Assembly: GCF_900240315.1 (NCBI RefSeq)
Contig: NZ_OEPZ01000006.1
Location: forward strand, 1-60,643
Source: Dorea phocaeensis
Lineage (GTDB): Bacteria; Bacillota; Clostridia; Lachnospirales; Lachnospiraceae
Reading direction: 5' to 3'
Length of the DNA stretch: 60,643 nucleotides
The notes beneath the pieces are model-generated. The model did no database searches and was not told the origin of the DNA. It saw only the letters and a program-made list of their open reading frames with translations. Shown here piece after piece: positions 25,613 through 35,088 of the stretch; position 1 is the first letter of the stretch; each line of letters begins with the position of its first letter. The translations under genes were made by a program, and so were the position numbers.

Positions 25613-26944
25613 TTATATGTGCAGAGTTTTCAACAATGCTTCTTTCGTGTTCTTTTCTGGGTTTATGAGTACTATCCCCAACATTTCCTCTAACTTATCC
25701 CCAATTTCCTTGCCAGGCTTCATCCCGGCTTCTATCAAATCCTTGCCAGTCACTGCAAGATCTTTCAATGACACACATTGTTTTTTTTCTAAGATTTCAC
25801 AATATAATTTTTCAATTGCATCTAAATTAGATAACTTTTCTTCTCTTTGATACAGACTCTGCGCTAAAACATCCGCCCGACGCACTTCCATATAATATGG
25901 GAATAGATCTTCCCCTATTTTATTCATCGCCTTACGAACATTAGCTGCCTCTGCCGGCATACGATAGTCATGATAACAAACAAGTTTGCACACTTTATGC
26001 AGTGTATCATTATCAAATTTCAACCTGCGCAGCACATTTTTCGCAATACTCTCACTCTCTACTGCATGTTTTTTAAAATGCGCCCGACCGTTTGCATCTA
26101 TCGTTTTCATCTTCGGCTTGCCCATATCATGCATTAACATAGTTAAACGCAAAATTTTATCTGCTCTTATATTTTCCATTGCATGTAGTGTGTGTTCTCC
26201 CACATTATACATATGATGCGGCGTTTCCTGATCCGTTTCCATCATTTGATCAAATTCCGGCAAAAATTGCTTTGTAATTCCCAAATCATAGGCATCCTTC
26301 AACAATCCTGGCCGTTTCGAAGTCAGCATTTTTATTAACTCTATCTGAATTCTTTCAGCACTGATATTTTGAAGTGTATCCGCAAGCTCGCGCATCCCGC
26401 TTCTTGTATCCTCCTCAATCTCAAATCCCAATTGTGCCGCAAATCTTACTCCTCGCAGAATTCTAAGGGCATCTTCCGAAAATCGCTGTCTTGCATTGCC
26501 CACACATCGTATTACTCCTGCCTCTAGATCGTGCATTCCTCCAAAAACATCGACCAGCCCATCTTTTTCGTTATACGCCATCGCATTAATGGTAAAATCA
26601 CGCCTCAATAAATCTTCTCTCAAATTTCTAGTAAATGTAACTTCTTTTGGGTGCCTGTTATCTTCATAGTCTCCATCTACCCGATATGTCGTAACTTCAA
26701 ACCCTTCATGGTCCAGCAAAACCGTTACTGTTCCATGCTCAATCCCCGTATCAAATGTCCGATGAAACAGCGCCTTTGTTTCTTCTGGTGTTGCAGATGT
26801 TGTGATATCCCAATCCTCTGGCTTTCTCCCCAAAGCTGAATCCCTCACACAACCACCAACAGCATATGCCTCATATCCATGTTCCTGCAAAACTTTTATA
26901 ATTTCATTTACCTGCTTCGGCAAATTAATTTTTAACTTATCCAT
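25613..26944 (-). CDS. cca: CCA tRNA nucleotidyltransferase with HD domain
   Basis: 443 residues from ATG 26944 (GGAGG 8 nt upstream; the ATG five codons earlier overlaps that site). Nucleotidyltransferase core: VGGCVRDSALGRKPEDWDITTSA split across residues 30-52, with the catalytic DxD in EDWDI; RRDFTINAMAYN and RFSEDALRILRGVRFAAQLG are CCA-enzyme motifs. An HD domain (LTMLMHDMGKPK and FKKHAVESE) covers about 235-350. It adds and repairs the 3' CCA of tRNAs. REP-like elements flank it on both sides. Confidence 0.94.
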   Translation of the reverse strand: MDKLKINLPKQVNEIIKVLQEHGYEAYAVGGCVRDSALGRKPEDWDITTSATPEETKALFHRTFDTGIEHGTVTVLLDHEGFEVTTYRVDGDYEDNRHPKEVTFTRNLREDLLRRDFTINAMAYNEKDGLVDVFGGMHDLEAGVIRCVGNARQRFSEDALRILRGVRFAAQLGFEIEEDTRSGMRELADTLQNISAERIQIELIKMLTSKRPGLLKDAYDLGITKQFLPEFDQMMETDQETPHHMYNVGEHTLHAMENIRADKILRLTMLMHDMGKPKMKTIDANGRAHFKKHAVESESIAKNVLRRLKFDNDTLHKVCKLVCYHDYRMPAEAANVRKAMNKIGEDLFPYYMEVRRADVLAQSLYQREEKLSNLDAIEKLYCEILEKKQCVSLKDLAVTGKDLIEAGMKPGKEIGDKLEEMLGIVLINPEKNTKEALLKTLHI

Positions 26945-26987
26945 ATCTTTTTCCTCCATTTACTAACACCATGGTTATAATATCATA

Positions 26988-27049
26988 TTTTCATTCGGGA
27001 CGGAGGTTTTTTCAAAAAACTCCGTCCCGAATGAAAATATCCCTGTCCC
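26988..27049 (-). repeat. REP-like element, class A, downstream flank of the RAYT gene
   Basis: Minus-strand orientation: CCCTGTCCC (27041-27049) and a hairpin with GGGACGGAG (from 26997) paired with its complement ending GTCCC at 27028. The outer stem is TTTTCATTC (26988-26996) with GAATGAAAA (27029-27037). The GGGACAGGG box is 6 nt from the RAYT stop codon. Confidence 0.87.
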
Positions 27050-27055
27050 TTTTGG

Positions 27056-27829
27056 TTATCTCATTCTCATTTCTTCCCTTAATAGTTTCTGAAGCTTTTT
27101 TGCCGCACGTTTTGAAATTTCAAACTGATTTGCAATAATACTTTCAAACAAATTTCTCATGTCACACCAATCCAAAATCTCTTCCTTGGAAAGTTCAAAA
27201 TCTTTCGAAATATTCTCGAGAAACATCCTTGCAATTTCTTTTTGCTGCATCAATTCCTCCTCTGGAATATCCGCAAAAACCTTTGAACTTTCAATCCGAT
27301 GAAACTCTTCAAAGGCTTTCGTGCCATCCAGTAATCCCACGTTCATATCATATCCTTCACTACTTAAAATACCCTTCTTGTATTTTGCCGGATCAAAATA
27401 TTCTTGTGCACTACTATAACGATAACTTTGTACATTCTTACACATTTTTGCTTTTAATGGATTTAAATGAATATATCGTAGACAATTCCAGAAATGTTCT
27501 TCACTTTCGATACATTGGCTATGAAATCGTCCCTGAAAGACGTAACCAACTCTTTTATGTTTATAATTATAATATTTTGCGTATTCAGCCAGAATCTTGG
27601 CCATGAAAGATGATAAATCCTCTTTTTCTGATTTCACCAACAAGTGAATATGATTTTGCATGATACAATATGCAAATATTTTGACATTGAATTTTTGATA
27701 GTTTTCTCGAATGATATTAAGAATTCTAGATTTTTCTCGATTTTCATTAAAAATCAGCTCTTTATTCAACCCTCGTGTCGTTACATGATAATATCCTGTT
27801 AGACTTTCCTGTCTCGGTTTTCTTGGCAT
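27056..27829 (-). CDS. REP-associated tyrosine transposase (RAYT, Y1/HUH family)
   Basis: 257 residues from ATG 27829, with GGGGGA 5 nt upstream; the frame is open for 58 more codons but that stretch translates the neighbouring REP-like element. The Y1 transposase core has the HUH motif in MQNHIHLLVKS (H60, H62), then a helix with several tyrosines (AEYAKYYNYKHKR, 81-93) and GYVFQGRF, a pattern typical of RAYTs; the catalytic tyrosine is probably one of Y83-Y89. Residues about 190-250 are helical and resemble a C-terminal DNA-binding extension. RAYTs nick single-stranded REP hairpins. REP-like copies lie on both sides, with their GGGACAGGG boxes facing the gene. Confidence 0.88.
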   Translation of the reverse strand: MPRKPRQESLTGYYHVTTRGLNKELIFNENREKSRILNIIRENYQKFNVKIFAYCIMQNHIHLLVKSEKEDLSSFMAKILAEYAKYYNYKHKRVGYVFQGRFHSQCIESEEHFWNCLRYIHLNPLKAKMCKNVQSYRYSSAQEYFDPAKYKKGILSSEGYDMNVGLLDGTKAFEEFHRIESSKVFADIPEEELMQQKEIARMFLENISKDFELSKEEILDWCDMRNLFESIIANQFEISKRAAKKLQKLLREEMRMR

Positions 27830-27870
27830 ATAATTCCCCCTTTGACGGAGAATGAGCTTCTTAAAATTTA

Positions 27871-27939
27871 GGAACAGGGTATTTTCAATTTCAATTTGGG
27901 ACGGAGGTTTTTTCAAAAAACTCCGTCCCAAATGAATTG
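27871..27939 (+). repeat. REP-like element, class A, upstream flank of the RAYT gene
   Basis: Plus orientation: a degenerate box GGAACAGGG (27871-27879), an 18-nt spacer and a hairpin with GGGACGGAGG (from 27898) pairing with CTCCGTCCC (to 27929). Outer pairing is CAATTT with AAAT-GA-ATTG, interrupted by a 2-nt bulge. It ends 7 nt before the proS stop codon. Confidence 0.83.
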
Positions 27940-27945
27940 CAAAAA

Positions 27946-29385
27946 TTAGTAGGATTTTCCCCAATATGCCATATGTTTTGCAGGTTTTCCACACCAGATA
28001 CATTTATCTGAAATCATTTCTTCATCCTCGATCAGACATCTGGTTGCTGCTCCTCCTGTTGCATACTTCACTTCGCCTTCACACTCCGGATCTCCACACC
28101 AGCATGCTTTTACAAATCCACGATTTGCTTTAAACTTCTCAACCATTTCATCCATCGTCACGGCTGTATCGATATGGCTGTCCAAGAATTCTTTCGCTCT
28201 GTCGTACATATCCTGCTGCTCCTGCTCTAAGATTTCACGCAGTTTTGTAGCAATTTCATCCAGAGATACCACAATTTTCTCACGTGTATCACGGCGAACA
28301 ACAATAACCTGATTGTTCTCAATGTCTTTTGGTCCAATCTCAATACGAGTTGGAATACCAAGAATCTCCTGTTCAGAGAACTTCCATCCCGGACTCTTAT
28401 CGGAGTCGTCAATCTTCACTCTATATCCAGCTTTTTTCAGCTCATCTAACAATGCATACGCTCTGTCAAGCACGCCCTCTTTATGCTGTGCAATCGGAAT
28501 AATTTTACATTCAACAGGTGCAACATGCGGTGGCAGAACAAGTCCGTCATCATCACCATGAACCATGATCAATGCTCCGATACTTCTGGTAGACCATCCC
28601 CAGGAAGTCTCGTATACACTGTGAGGCTCATTGTTTTTATCAATATACTTGATACCAAATGCATCTGGGAATCCGCTTCCAAAGAAATGGCTTGTTGCAG
28701 ACTGAAGTGCCTTTCCGTCATGCATCAGCGCCTCTACTGTGTAAGTATCCTGCGCTCCAGCAAATTTCTCATGCTCTGCCTTTCTTCCAGACACATATGG
28801 AATCGCCATCGTTTCTCTATAGCAATCCTCGTATACATGGAACATCTGAATCGTACGTGCTTCCGCCTCTTCATATGTTGCGTGAATTGTATGTCCTTCC
28901 TGCCACAGGAACTCTCTAGAGCGAAGGAACGGTCTTGTAGTCTTCTCCCAACGAAGCACAGAATTCCACTGGTTCCATACCTTCGGAAGATCACGATAAG
29001 ATTTTACTGTTCTTGCCCACAGATCGCAGAATAACGTCTCTGAAGTCGGACGAATACATAATCTTTCCTGCAGTCTTTCCATACCACCATGTGTTACCCA
29101 TGCAACTTCCGGCGCAAATCCTTCAATGTGATCAGCTTCTTTTTCAAGCAAGCTTTCCGGAATCAAAAGCGGTAAAGATACATTTTCTACTCCTGTTTCT
29201 TTAAAACGTCTGTCAAGGTCCGCCTGAATCAGTTCCCAAATCGCATACCCATTCGGTAAATAATTCAGACATCCTTTTACGCTTGAATAATCACACAACT
29301 CTGCCTCGCGCACAACGTCTGTATACCACTGTGCAAAATTTTCATCACGAGGTGTGATATTTTTTACTAATTTTTCCTTTGCCAT
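27946..29385 (-). CDS. proS: Prolyl-tRNA synthetase (archaeal/eukaryote-like type)
   Basis: 479 residues from ATG 29385, with AAGGAG 11 nt upstream. Class II motifs: motif 2 LCIRPTSETLFCDLWARTV and RWEKTTRPFLRSREFLWQEGHT split at the FLR, motif 3 around GWSTRSIGALIMVHGDDDGL. The C-terminal anticodon-binding domain (about 290-390) and a zinc-binding tail with cysteines (KACWCGDPECEG; ISDKCIWCGKPA) mark the shorter type without the bacterial editing insertion. Expression is controlled by the proS T-box upstream. Confidence 0.94.
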   Translation of the reverse strand: MAKEKLVKNITPRDENFAQWYTDVVREAELCDYSSVKGCLNYLPNGYAIWELIQADLDRRFKETGVENVSLPLLIPESLLEKEADHIEGFAPEVAWVTHGGMERLQERLCIRPTSETLFCDLWARTVKSYRDLPKVWNQWNSVLRWEKTTRPFLRSREFLWQEGHTIHATYEEAEARTIQMFHVYEDCYRETMAIPYVSGRKAEHEKFAGAQDTYTVEALMHDGKALQSATSHFFGSGFPDAFGIKYIDKNNEPHSVYETSWGWSTRSIGALIMVHGDDDGLVLPPHVAPVECKIIPIAQHKEGVLDRAYALLDELKKAGYRVKIDDSDKSPGWKFSEQEILGIPTRIEIGPKDIENNQVIVVRRDTREKIVVSLDEIATKLREILEQEQQDMYDRAKEFLDSHIDTAVTMDEMVEKFKANRGFVKACWCGDPECEGEVKYATGGAATRCLIEDEEMISDKCIWCGKPAKHMAYWGKSY

Positions 29386-29466
29386 GTTTCTCTTCTCCTT
29401 TTTCTTATTCTGACGAGGCCCTTGCCCCACACTCAAATATATCGGGAAACGTATTATTTTTCACAA

Positions 29467-29710
29467 AGAAAAAGCCAAGCCTTACGTCCCCGCTAAAAGG
29501 GACCGAAAAGCTCGGCGGTACCACCCTAGTTAACTGCAACCCATTCGCAGTTCTCTCATTTGCCATTAACGCTGGCAGACGCTGCACTTTCATGCAGTGG
29601 CTCCAAGGCGGGTTCCATGTAGTTCAAAGCAGAGATCTCCCACCATATGATCTCCTCTCTGGGGCTTGCTTTCATGTACTAATCCTCTTCATTGCCAAAA
29701 ATTCTTGAGT
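29467..29710 (-). promoter_or_regulatory. T-box leader of proS
   Basis: On the minus strand AGGGTGGTACCGCC (T-box/antiterminator core, near 29514-29527) is followed by a terminator stem GCCGAGC/GCTTGGC (29473-29517) and TTTTTC. A long structured region upstream (to about 29710) contains the stem I and GGTGGGAGA-like elements. Uncharged tRNA-Pro should bind the specifier and the T-box to prevent termination. I could not place the proline specifier codon with confidence. Confidence 0.85.
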
Positions 29711-29718
29711 TAACTGTG

Positions 29719-29747
29719 ATTTTAATCTATCATTTTGCATTTGTCAA
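29719..29747 (-). promoter_or_regulatory. Promoter of the T-box/proS unit
   Basis: Minus strand: TTGACA (29742-29747), 17-nt spacer, TAAAAT (29719-29724). Transcription would start just at the beginning of the T-box leader. Confidence 0.75.
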
Positions 29748-29919
29748 GGCAGAAATTTCCACACCCAAGCCCTTACTCTGCTTCACCATTTCCTCACATG
29801 TACAAAAGTCAGTAATATTACACCTTTATCCACCTTCCTTTCCATTTATATTTGCATATTCAGATACTCTATGTTTAAATGATAAAAACAAACCACTTCA
29901 ACATTAAGGAGAATCAACA

Positions 29920-30627
29920 ATGAATACCAAACCTCTTAATATTCTATACGAAGATACGCACATTCTGGTGTGCGTCAAATCGCACGGCATTGCAACTCAA
30001 AGCAGAAAACTTGGCTCTCCAGATATGGTTTCTCTTCTTAAAAATCATATCGCCCACTCCAACCACAGCAAGGGTGAACCTTATCTGGCAGTCATTCATC
30101 GTTTAGATCAACCGGTATCCGGAATTTTGGTCTTTGCAAAAACTCCCTTCGCTGCCAAAGAACTAAACCGCCAGCTTACCTCCCATAGCTTTGGGAAATA
30201 TTATCGCGCCCTCGTTGATAAAATGCCACCTGCGGAAAGTGGCACCCTTGAAAATTATATGGTCAAAGACCGCAAAACAAATATCTCTCAAATCTGCACT
30301 CCCGATACACCTGGTGCAAAACTTGCCCGTCTGCATTACGAAACCGTTCAAAAGGGACAGGGGATTTTTCATTTGGGACGGAGTTTTTTTCATTTGAACA
30401 CGTCCCCAATTGAGCTTAACATCCACCTCGATACAGGAAGGCATCACCAAATCCGAGTACAGCTAGCAGCTCTTGGCTGTCCTATTCTCGGAGATTCCAA
30501 ATATAATCCACAACCTGTGGAAAACGGCACCTGGCAAACAACCTGCTTATGTGCCTATCGATTAGATTTTCATCATCCTAAGACCCAAAAGCCCTTACAT
30601 TTTGAATTAGAACAGGATGATTGTTAG
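29920..30627 (+). CDS. RluA-family pseudouridine synthase carrying an in-frame REP-like insertion
   Basis: 235 residues. Start with AAGGAG 8 nt upstream. Catalytic motif IHRLDQPVSGILVFAKT with D63; C-terminal motif LDTGRHHQIRVQLAALGCPILGD (about 170-192, shown in two parts in most relatives). Between the strand ending LARLHYETVQ and IELNIHLDTG, residues about 146-162 are encoded by the REP-like element and have no counterpart in the family; the joint falls in a surface loop between two core strands. It isomerises uridine in rRNA or tRNA; the target is not known. The reading frame is intact. Confidence 0.88.
   Translation: MNTKPLNILYEDTHILVCVKSHGIATQSRKLGSPDMVSLLKNHIAHSNHSKGEPYLAVIHRLDQPVSGILVFAKTPFAAKELNRQLTSHSFGKYYRALVDKMPPAESGTLENYMVKDRKTNISQICTPDTPGAKLARLHYETVQKGQGIFHLGRSFFHLNTSPIELNIHLDTGRHHQIRVQLAALGCPILGDSKYNPQPVENGTWQTTCLCAYRLDFHHPKTQKPLHFELEQDDC
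30354..30407 (+). repeat. REP-like element, class B, inside the rluA-type gene
   Basis: GGGACAGGG (30354-30362), 12-nt spacer, GGGACGGAGTTTTTTTC, then CATTTGAACACGTCCCC ending at 30407. This is the same layout as the tandem pair at 12165-12272. The 54 nt are a multiple of three and contain no stop codon in the host frame. Confidence 0.85.
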
Positions 30628-30630
30628 AAC

Positions 30631-30691
30631 GGGACAGGCGCACAACGTAATCGGGGACGGAGTTTTTTTCAAAAAACTCCGTCCCCGATTA
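30631..30691 (+). repeat. REP-like element, class A, between convergent rluA-type gene and spoVG
   Basis: GGGACAGG (30631-30638, last base of the box changed), 13-nt spacer and hairpin GGGGACGGAG with its complement; outer stem TAATC (30648-30652) with GATTA (30687-30691). It begins 3 nt after the rluA-type stop and ends 1 nt from the spoVG stop, so it fills the whole intergenic gap. Confidence 0.87.
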
Positions 30692-30692
30692 A

Positions 30693-30965
30693 TTACTCTT
30701 CTACCTCTTCGTTCAGCGCTTCCTCATACTTTTCAAGGATAATATTTTGAATTCTCTCTCTCGTCCCCGAATTAATCGGATGTGCAATATCTCTATATTC
30801 CCCATCCAGCGCCTTCTTACTCGGCATTGCAATAAACAGACCTTTTTCTCCTTCAATCACTTTAATATCATGTACTACAAATTCCTCATCCATAGTAATT
30901 GAAACTACCGCTTTAAGTTTCCCCTCTTTTGCGACTCTTCTCACACGTACATCTGTAATCTGCAT
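30693..30965 (-). CDS. spoVG: Septation/sporulation regulator SpoVG
   Basis: 90 residues. [41 protein letters not shown] and [15 protein letters not shown] are all SpoVG signatures. SpoVG is a small DNA/RNA-binding protein affecting septation and sporulation. The C-terminal tail [10 protein letters not shown] is acidic. Its stop codon abuts a REP-like hairpin. Confidence 0.96.
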   Translation of the reverse strand: MQITDVRVRRVAKEGKLKAVVSITMDEEFVVHDIKVIEGEKGLFIAMPSKKALDGEYRDIAHPINSGTRERIQNIILEKYEEALNEEVEE

Positions 30966-31002
30966 ATTCCTTTAGCCCCTTTCTTCCAAGCTGCACTCCT
31001 GT

Positions 31003-32121
31003 TTACAGTGCATACCTCTCGTTCTTTTCCACAACTACTTTTACACCATTTTCTCCAACATGACGCGTATTTGCTCTGATCGTATCACGACTTTCAACAA
31101 TACAATTTTCAATATAAGTATTGTCTCCCAGATAAACATCGTTCAAAATAATAGAATTTTTGATCACGCAATTATTGCCGACAAACGTCTTTTTAAAGAG
31201 AACTGAATTTTCCACTGTTCCATTGATAATACTTCCACTCGCTATCAGGCTGTTCTTAACCACTGCGCCCGGATTATATTTTGCCGGTGGCAAATCACTA
31301 ACCTTAGAGTAGATCTCTGGCTGCTTTTTGAAAAAATACTCTCTGACTTCCGGTTTTAGGAAATCCATATTTGTCTGGTAATAAGCATCCACTGTCGATA
31401 TGCTGCTCCAGTAATCCTTTATCTTATAACCGTAAATCTTCTTCACATTTTTGTATCTGATCAGAATATCGGTTACAAAATCATGCCTGTCATCTTCCGC
31501 GCACCGTTCAATCAGATCGATCAGCTGGCGTCTTCTAATCACATATATTCCCGTTGATACCGTATTGGATGTTGCCACAAGCGGCTTCTCCTCAAATTCT
31601 TCTATTCTCATAGAATCATTCATCTTCACCGTTCCAAACCGGCTTACATCCTCATTTGAATCCATTTCTTTACAAACCACTGTAATATCTGCTTTTTTTG
31701 CAATGTGATATTCCAGCACTTTGTTATAATCCATCTTATAAACAGCGTCTCCAGAAGTAATAATCACATAAGGCTCATGGCATCTTTTCAGAAAATCTAG
31801 ATTTTGATAAATCGCATCTGCAGTTCCTCTGTACCAATAATCATTATCCGCCGTAATTGTCGGCGTAAACACGTACAAACCACCCTGTTTTCTTCCGAAA
31901 TCCCACCATTTAGAAGAATTCAAATGTTCGTTGAGTGACCGTGCATTATACTGTGTCAGCACGGCAACCTTCTGAATGTGTGAATTAGACATATTGCTAA
32001 GCACAAAATCAATTGCTCTGTAGCTTCCCGCCACCGGCATTGCTGCCACCGCACGTCTCTGTGTTAATTCACGCATCTTATTACTGTTTCCACCTGCTAA
32101 TATAATTCCAACAGCTCTCAT
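31003..32121 (-). CDS. glgD: Glucose-1-phosphate adenylyltransferase subunit GlgD
   Basis: 372 residues, the shorter regulatory-type subunit. It has the nucleotidyltransferase core ([36 protein letters not shown]) but the N-terminal motif departs from the catalytic GGxGxRL pattern of GlgC. The C-terminal half is a left-handed beta-helix ([20 protein letters not shown]). With GlgC it makes ADP-glucose for glycogen. The start overlaps the glgC stop (4 nt, ATGA). Confidence 0.92.
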   Translation of the reverse strand: MRAVGIILAGGNSNKMRELTQRRAVAAMPVAGSYRAIDFVLSNMSNSHIQKVAVLTQYNARSLNEHLNSSKWWDFGRKQGGLYVFTPTITADNDYWYRGTADAIYQNLDFLKRCHEPYVIITSGDAVYKMDYNKVLEYHIAKKADITVVCKEMDSNEDVSRFGTVKMNDSMRIEEFEEKPLVATSNTVSTGIYVIRRRQLIDLIERCAEDDRHDFVTDILIRYKNVKKIYGYKIKDYWSSISTVDAYYQTNMDFLKPEVREYFFKKQPEIYSKVSDLPPAKYNPGAVVKNSLIASGSIINGTVENSVLFKKTFVGNNCVIKNSIILNDVYLGDNTYIENCIVESRDTIRANTRHVGENGVKVVVEKNERYAL

Positions 32122-33392
32122 ACACGTTCACCTGCCTTTATCAATGTCTCTCCACTGTCTAATACGCCATTCGGATAATCTTCTTTGGAAGTCACTCCAC
32201 TGATCGCTGTATTCTTTCCAATCTGCACTCCGCTTGGCACTACTGAATTTTCCCCAATGGTTACAAGGCCAAAGGAATAAATTGCTGGTTTCAACTTATT
32301 TGGCACGTCACTTCCAATTCCCAATGTAACGTTGTCACCAATCTTACATTTCTCTGCAATAATAGACTTGTCTACTACACAGCCTTTTCCAATGGTAACA
32401 TCCTTCATAATAATAGAATCCCGGACAACCGTTCCTTCTTCAATGGTTACTCCTGAACCAATCACACTGTTATGAACTTCTCCATAAATCTCAGAGCCAT
32501 TTCCTATAATACTTCTCTCAATCACCGACTGTGAAGATATGTACTGCGGCGGAAGGATTTCGCTGTTTGTATAAATCTTCCAGAATTCTTCATACAGGTT
32601 AAACTCCGGAATAATATCAATCAATTCCATATTCGCTTCCCAATATGATCCCAGCGTTCCTACATCCTTCCAATATCCATTATATTCATAGGCAAATAAC
32701 CGTTGTCCCTTTTCATGGCAATATGGAATAATATGTTTTCCAAAGTCGCACCCCGGCTCATTTTTCAGAGCAAGCAGTGCTTCTTTTAATACCGGCCAGC
32801 TGAAAATATAAATTCCCATAGAAGCCAAATTGCTCTTTGGCTGCGGCGGCTTCTCCTGGAACTCTGCAATCCGCCCTTCCTCTTCGGTAACTACAATTCC
32901 AAAACGGCTCGCTTCTTCCATTGGCACTGGCATTGCCGCAATCGTAACGTCAGCATCATGCTCTTTATGGAAATCCAGCATAACCTCATAATCCATCTTA
33001 TAAATGTGATCGCCTGACAAAATTAATACATAATCTGGATTAAACGTCTCCATATACTCCAGATTCTGATAAATAGCATTTGCCGTTCCGGTATACCACT
33101 CACTGTTGCTGCTCTTCTCATACGGCGGTAAAATAGTCACGCCTCCGAAATTCCGGTCTAGATCCCACGGAATTCCAATACCTATATGTGCGTTCAGCCG
33201 AAGCGGCTGGTACTGGGTCAATACTCCGACCGTATCAATTCCTGAATTTATACAGTTGCTGAGTGGAAAGTCGATAATCCGATATTTACCGCCAAATGCA
33301 ACCGCTGGTTTTGCGACCTTAGCAGTAAGAACTCCAAGTCTGCTGCCCTGCCCTCCTGCCAACAGCATCGCTATCATTTCCTTTTTTCTCAT
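32118..33392 (-). CDS. glgC: Glucose-1-phosphate adenylyltransferase catalytic subunit GlgC
   Basis: 424 residues from ATG 33392 (AGGAGGGGTGAT upstream). [21 protein letters not shown] is the catalytic nucleotide loop, then [36 protein letters not shown] and [12 protein letters not shown] beta-helix domain follows ([19 protein letters not shown]). It makes ADP-glucose from ATP and glucose-1-phosphate, the first step of bacterial glycogen synthesis. An extended -10 (TGGTATAAT) about 50 nt upstream is a likely promoter. Confidence 0.94.
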   Translation of the reverse strand: MRKKEMIAMLLAGGQGSRLGVLTAKVAKPAVAFGGKYRIIDFPLSNCINSGIDTVGVLTQYQPLRLNAHIGIGIPWDLDRNFGGVTILPPYEKSSNSEWYTGTANAIYQNLEYMETFNPDYVLILSGDHIYKMDYEVMLDFHKEHDADVTIAAMPVPMEEASRFGIVVTEEEGRIAEFQEKPPQPKSNLASMGIYIFSWPVLKEALLALKNEPGCDFGKHIIPYCHEKGQRLFAYEYNGYWKDVGTLGSYWEANMELIDIIPEFNLYEEFWKIYTNSEILPPQYISSQSVIERSIIGNGSEIYGEVHNSVIGSGVTIEEGTVVRDSIIMKDVTIGKGCVVDKSIIAEKCKIGDNVTLGIGSDVPNKLKPAIYSFGLVTIGENSVVPSGVQIGKNTAISGVTSKEDYPNGVLDSGETLIKAGERV

Positions 33393-33520
33393 GTCATCAC
33401 CCCTCCTCAGTAATATTATAGTTCTGATTATACCATAGTTTTGATTTTCAGAGAACAAATTTTACAAATAAATCGTATTTTTTCTAAACTTTTTATTAAA
33501 ATATAACAAAAACTTACGGC

Positions 33521-33549
33521 TTGGTTTTTTTGCCATATATGTTTATAAT
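33521..33549 (+). promoter_or_regulatory. Promoter of murC
   Basis: TTGGTT (33521-33526), 17-nt spacer, TATAAT (33544-33549). It diverges from glgC and gives a leader of about 70 nt. Confidence 0.68.
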
Positions 33550-33627
33550 AATATGGACAGATAGATAGATTTATGACAGTTATTTTAATTAGATTCACGC
33601 AATTGAACAGAAAGGTGATTGATCAAT

Positions 33628-35007
33628 ATGTATAAAATTAATTTTTCTCAGCCTGTACACGTACACTTCATCGGTATCGGCGGTATCAGCATGAGTGGTC
33701 TTGCAGAAATTCTTCTGAAAGAAGGATTTACGATCTCCGGCTCTGACAACAAGGAGTCCGCTCTGACCCAGCATCTAGCCTCACTCGGTGCAACCGTGTT
33801 TTACGGGCAGAAAGCATCTAATATGATAGAAGGAATCGATCTGGTTGTATATACTGCCGCCGTTCACGAAGACAATGAAGAATATATGGCAGCTGTACAA
33901 AAAGGTCTTCCTATGTTAAGCCGGGCAGAACTTCTCGGACAGCTGATGAACAACTACGATATGCCGATTGCCATTTCCGGAACCCATGGGAAAACGACAA
34001 CGACATCCATGCTGTCCCACATCCTTCTCGCCGGAGAACTGGATCCAACAATTTCTGTAGGCGGCATTTTAAAAGCTATCGGCGGAAATATTAAAGTCGG
34101 AAATTCCGAAATTTTCTTGACAGAAGCCTGCGAATATACCAATAGCTTTCTTCATTTCTTTCCAAAAATCAGTGTGATTCTTAATATTGACGAGGACCAC
34201 CTGGATTTCTTTAAAGATCTGGAAGATATTCGCAATTCATTCCGCAAATTTGCAGAACTCCTGCCAAAAGACGGTTCACTGATCATCAACGGTGAAATTG
34301 ACCGTTTAGGCGGCATTACCGATGGTTTAAAATGTAATGTCATTACCTATGGAATGGACAGCTCTTTTGATTACGCTGCCGTTAATATCACACACAATCA
34401 AACCGGAGCAGCTTCCTTTGACCTGGTAATCAGAGGAATCTTCGTTTCACGGATTTCTTTGTCCGTCAGCGGCGACCACAACGTCTCTAATGCTCTGGCA
34501 TCCATTGCCGTTGCAGACAAACTTGGAATTCCAATGGAAACAATCCAGACCGGACTCCATGATTTTCACGGAACAAACCGTCGTTTTGAACATAAAGGCG
34601 AAGTAAACGGCATTACTATTATTGATGATTATGCACATCATCCAACAGAAATTGCAGCCTCATTAGACGCTGCCCATCACTATCCTCACCAGGAGCTCTG
34701 GTGCATCTTCCAGCCCCATACCTACACACGTACCAAGGCGCTGTTTGATGAATTTGTAGAAACGCTCCAAAGGGCCGATCATATTATTCTGGCCGATATT
34801 TACGCCGCCAGAGAAACGGATACCCTTGGTGTTTCTTCTCTTGACCTTGCAAATGCACTGAAAGAAAAGGGCTGTGATGCCTATTATTTCTCTAGTTTCG
34901 GAGAAATCGAGGACTTCTGTCTCAAGATGTGTCATAAAGGGGACTTGTTGATAACTATGGGCGCGGGAGACGTTGTAAACATTGGCGAAAACCTGTTAAA
35001 ACGTTAG
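33628..35007 (+). CDS. murC: UDP-N-acetylmuramate-L-alanine ligase
   Basis: 459 residues from ATG 33628 (AAAGGTGAT 8 nt upstream; a TTG three codons earlier is less likely). VHFIGIGGISMSGLAEILL is the N-terminal UDP-binding loop, ISGTHGKTTTTSML the ATP-binding P-loop, DEDHLDFF and DDYAHHPTEIAASL are Mur-ligase motifs. It adds L-alanine to UDP-MurNAc in peptidoglycan synthesis. Its last codon adjoins a DnaA-box-like sequence. Confidence 0.96.
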   Translation: MYKINFSQPVHVHFIGIGGISMSGLAEILLKEGFTISGSDNKESALTQHLASLGATVFYGQKASNMIEGIDLVVYTAAVHEDNEEYMAAVQKGLPMLSRAELLGQLMNNYDMPIAISGTHGKTTTTSMLSHILLAGELDPTISVGGILKAIGGNIKVGNSEIFLTEACEYTNSFLHFFPKISVILNIDEDHLDFFKDLEDIRNSFRKFAELLPKDGSLIINGEIDRLGGITDGLKCNVITYGMDSSFDYAAVNITHNQTGAASFDLVIRGIFVSRISLSVSGDHNVSNALASIAVADKLGIPMETIQTGLHDFHGTNRRFEHKGEVNGITIIDDYAHHPTEIAASLDAAHHYPHQELWCIFQPHTYTRTKALFDEFVETLQRADHIILADIYAARETDTLGVSSLDLANALKEKGCDAYYFSSFGEIEDFCLKMCHKGDLLITMGAGDVVNIGENLLKR

Positions 35008-35039
35008 TTATCCACATTTTCCACAGGTTTTTATCCACA
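35008..35039 (+). promoter_or_regulatory. Three DnaA-box-like 9-mers
   Basis: Perfect consensus TTATCCACA occurs at 35008-35016 and 35031-35039, both in the same orientation, with TTTTCCACA (one mismatch) at 35017-35025 between them. The group begins at the murC stop codon and lies 55-85 nt upstream of the -10 box for the dnaD-dnaI operon. DnaA binding here would link expression of replication initiation genes to DnaA activity. Confidence 0.65.
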
Positions 35040-35055
35040 AAAAACCTGATTTTTC
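35024..35055 (+). terminator. Terminator after murC
   Basis: CAGGTTTTT (35024-35032) pairs with AAAAACCTG (35040-35048), 7-nt loop, then ATTTTTC. The second DnaA box covers the loop and part of the left arm, so protein binding and termination could affect each other. Confidence 0.65.
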
Positions 35056-35088
35056 AAGCAAAAATTTCTTTTTTCCCTGTCCTTCTGA

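Noticed and set aside
27830-28003. N-terminal extension of 58 codons on the RAYT gene
   Set aside because: The extension translates the neighbouring REP-like hairpin and the end of proS; the inner ATG has a strong ribosome site.
35074-35082. TCCCTGTCC before the dnaD gene as a REP box
   Set aside because: No hairpin core is nearby and the match to CCCTGTCCC is incomplete.
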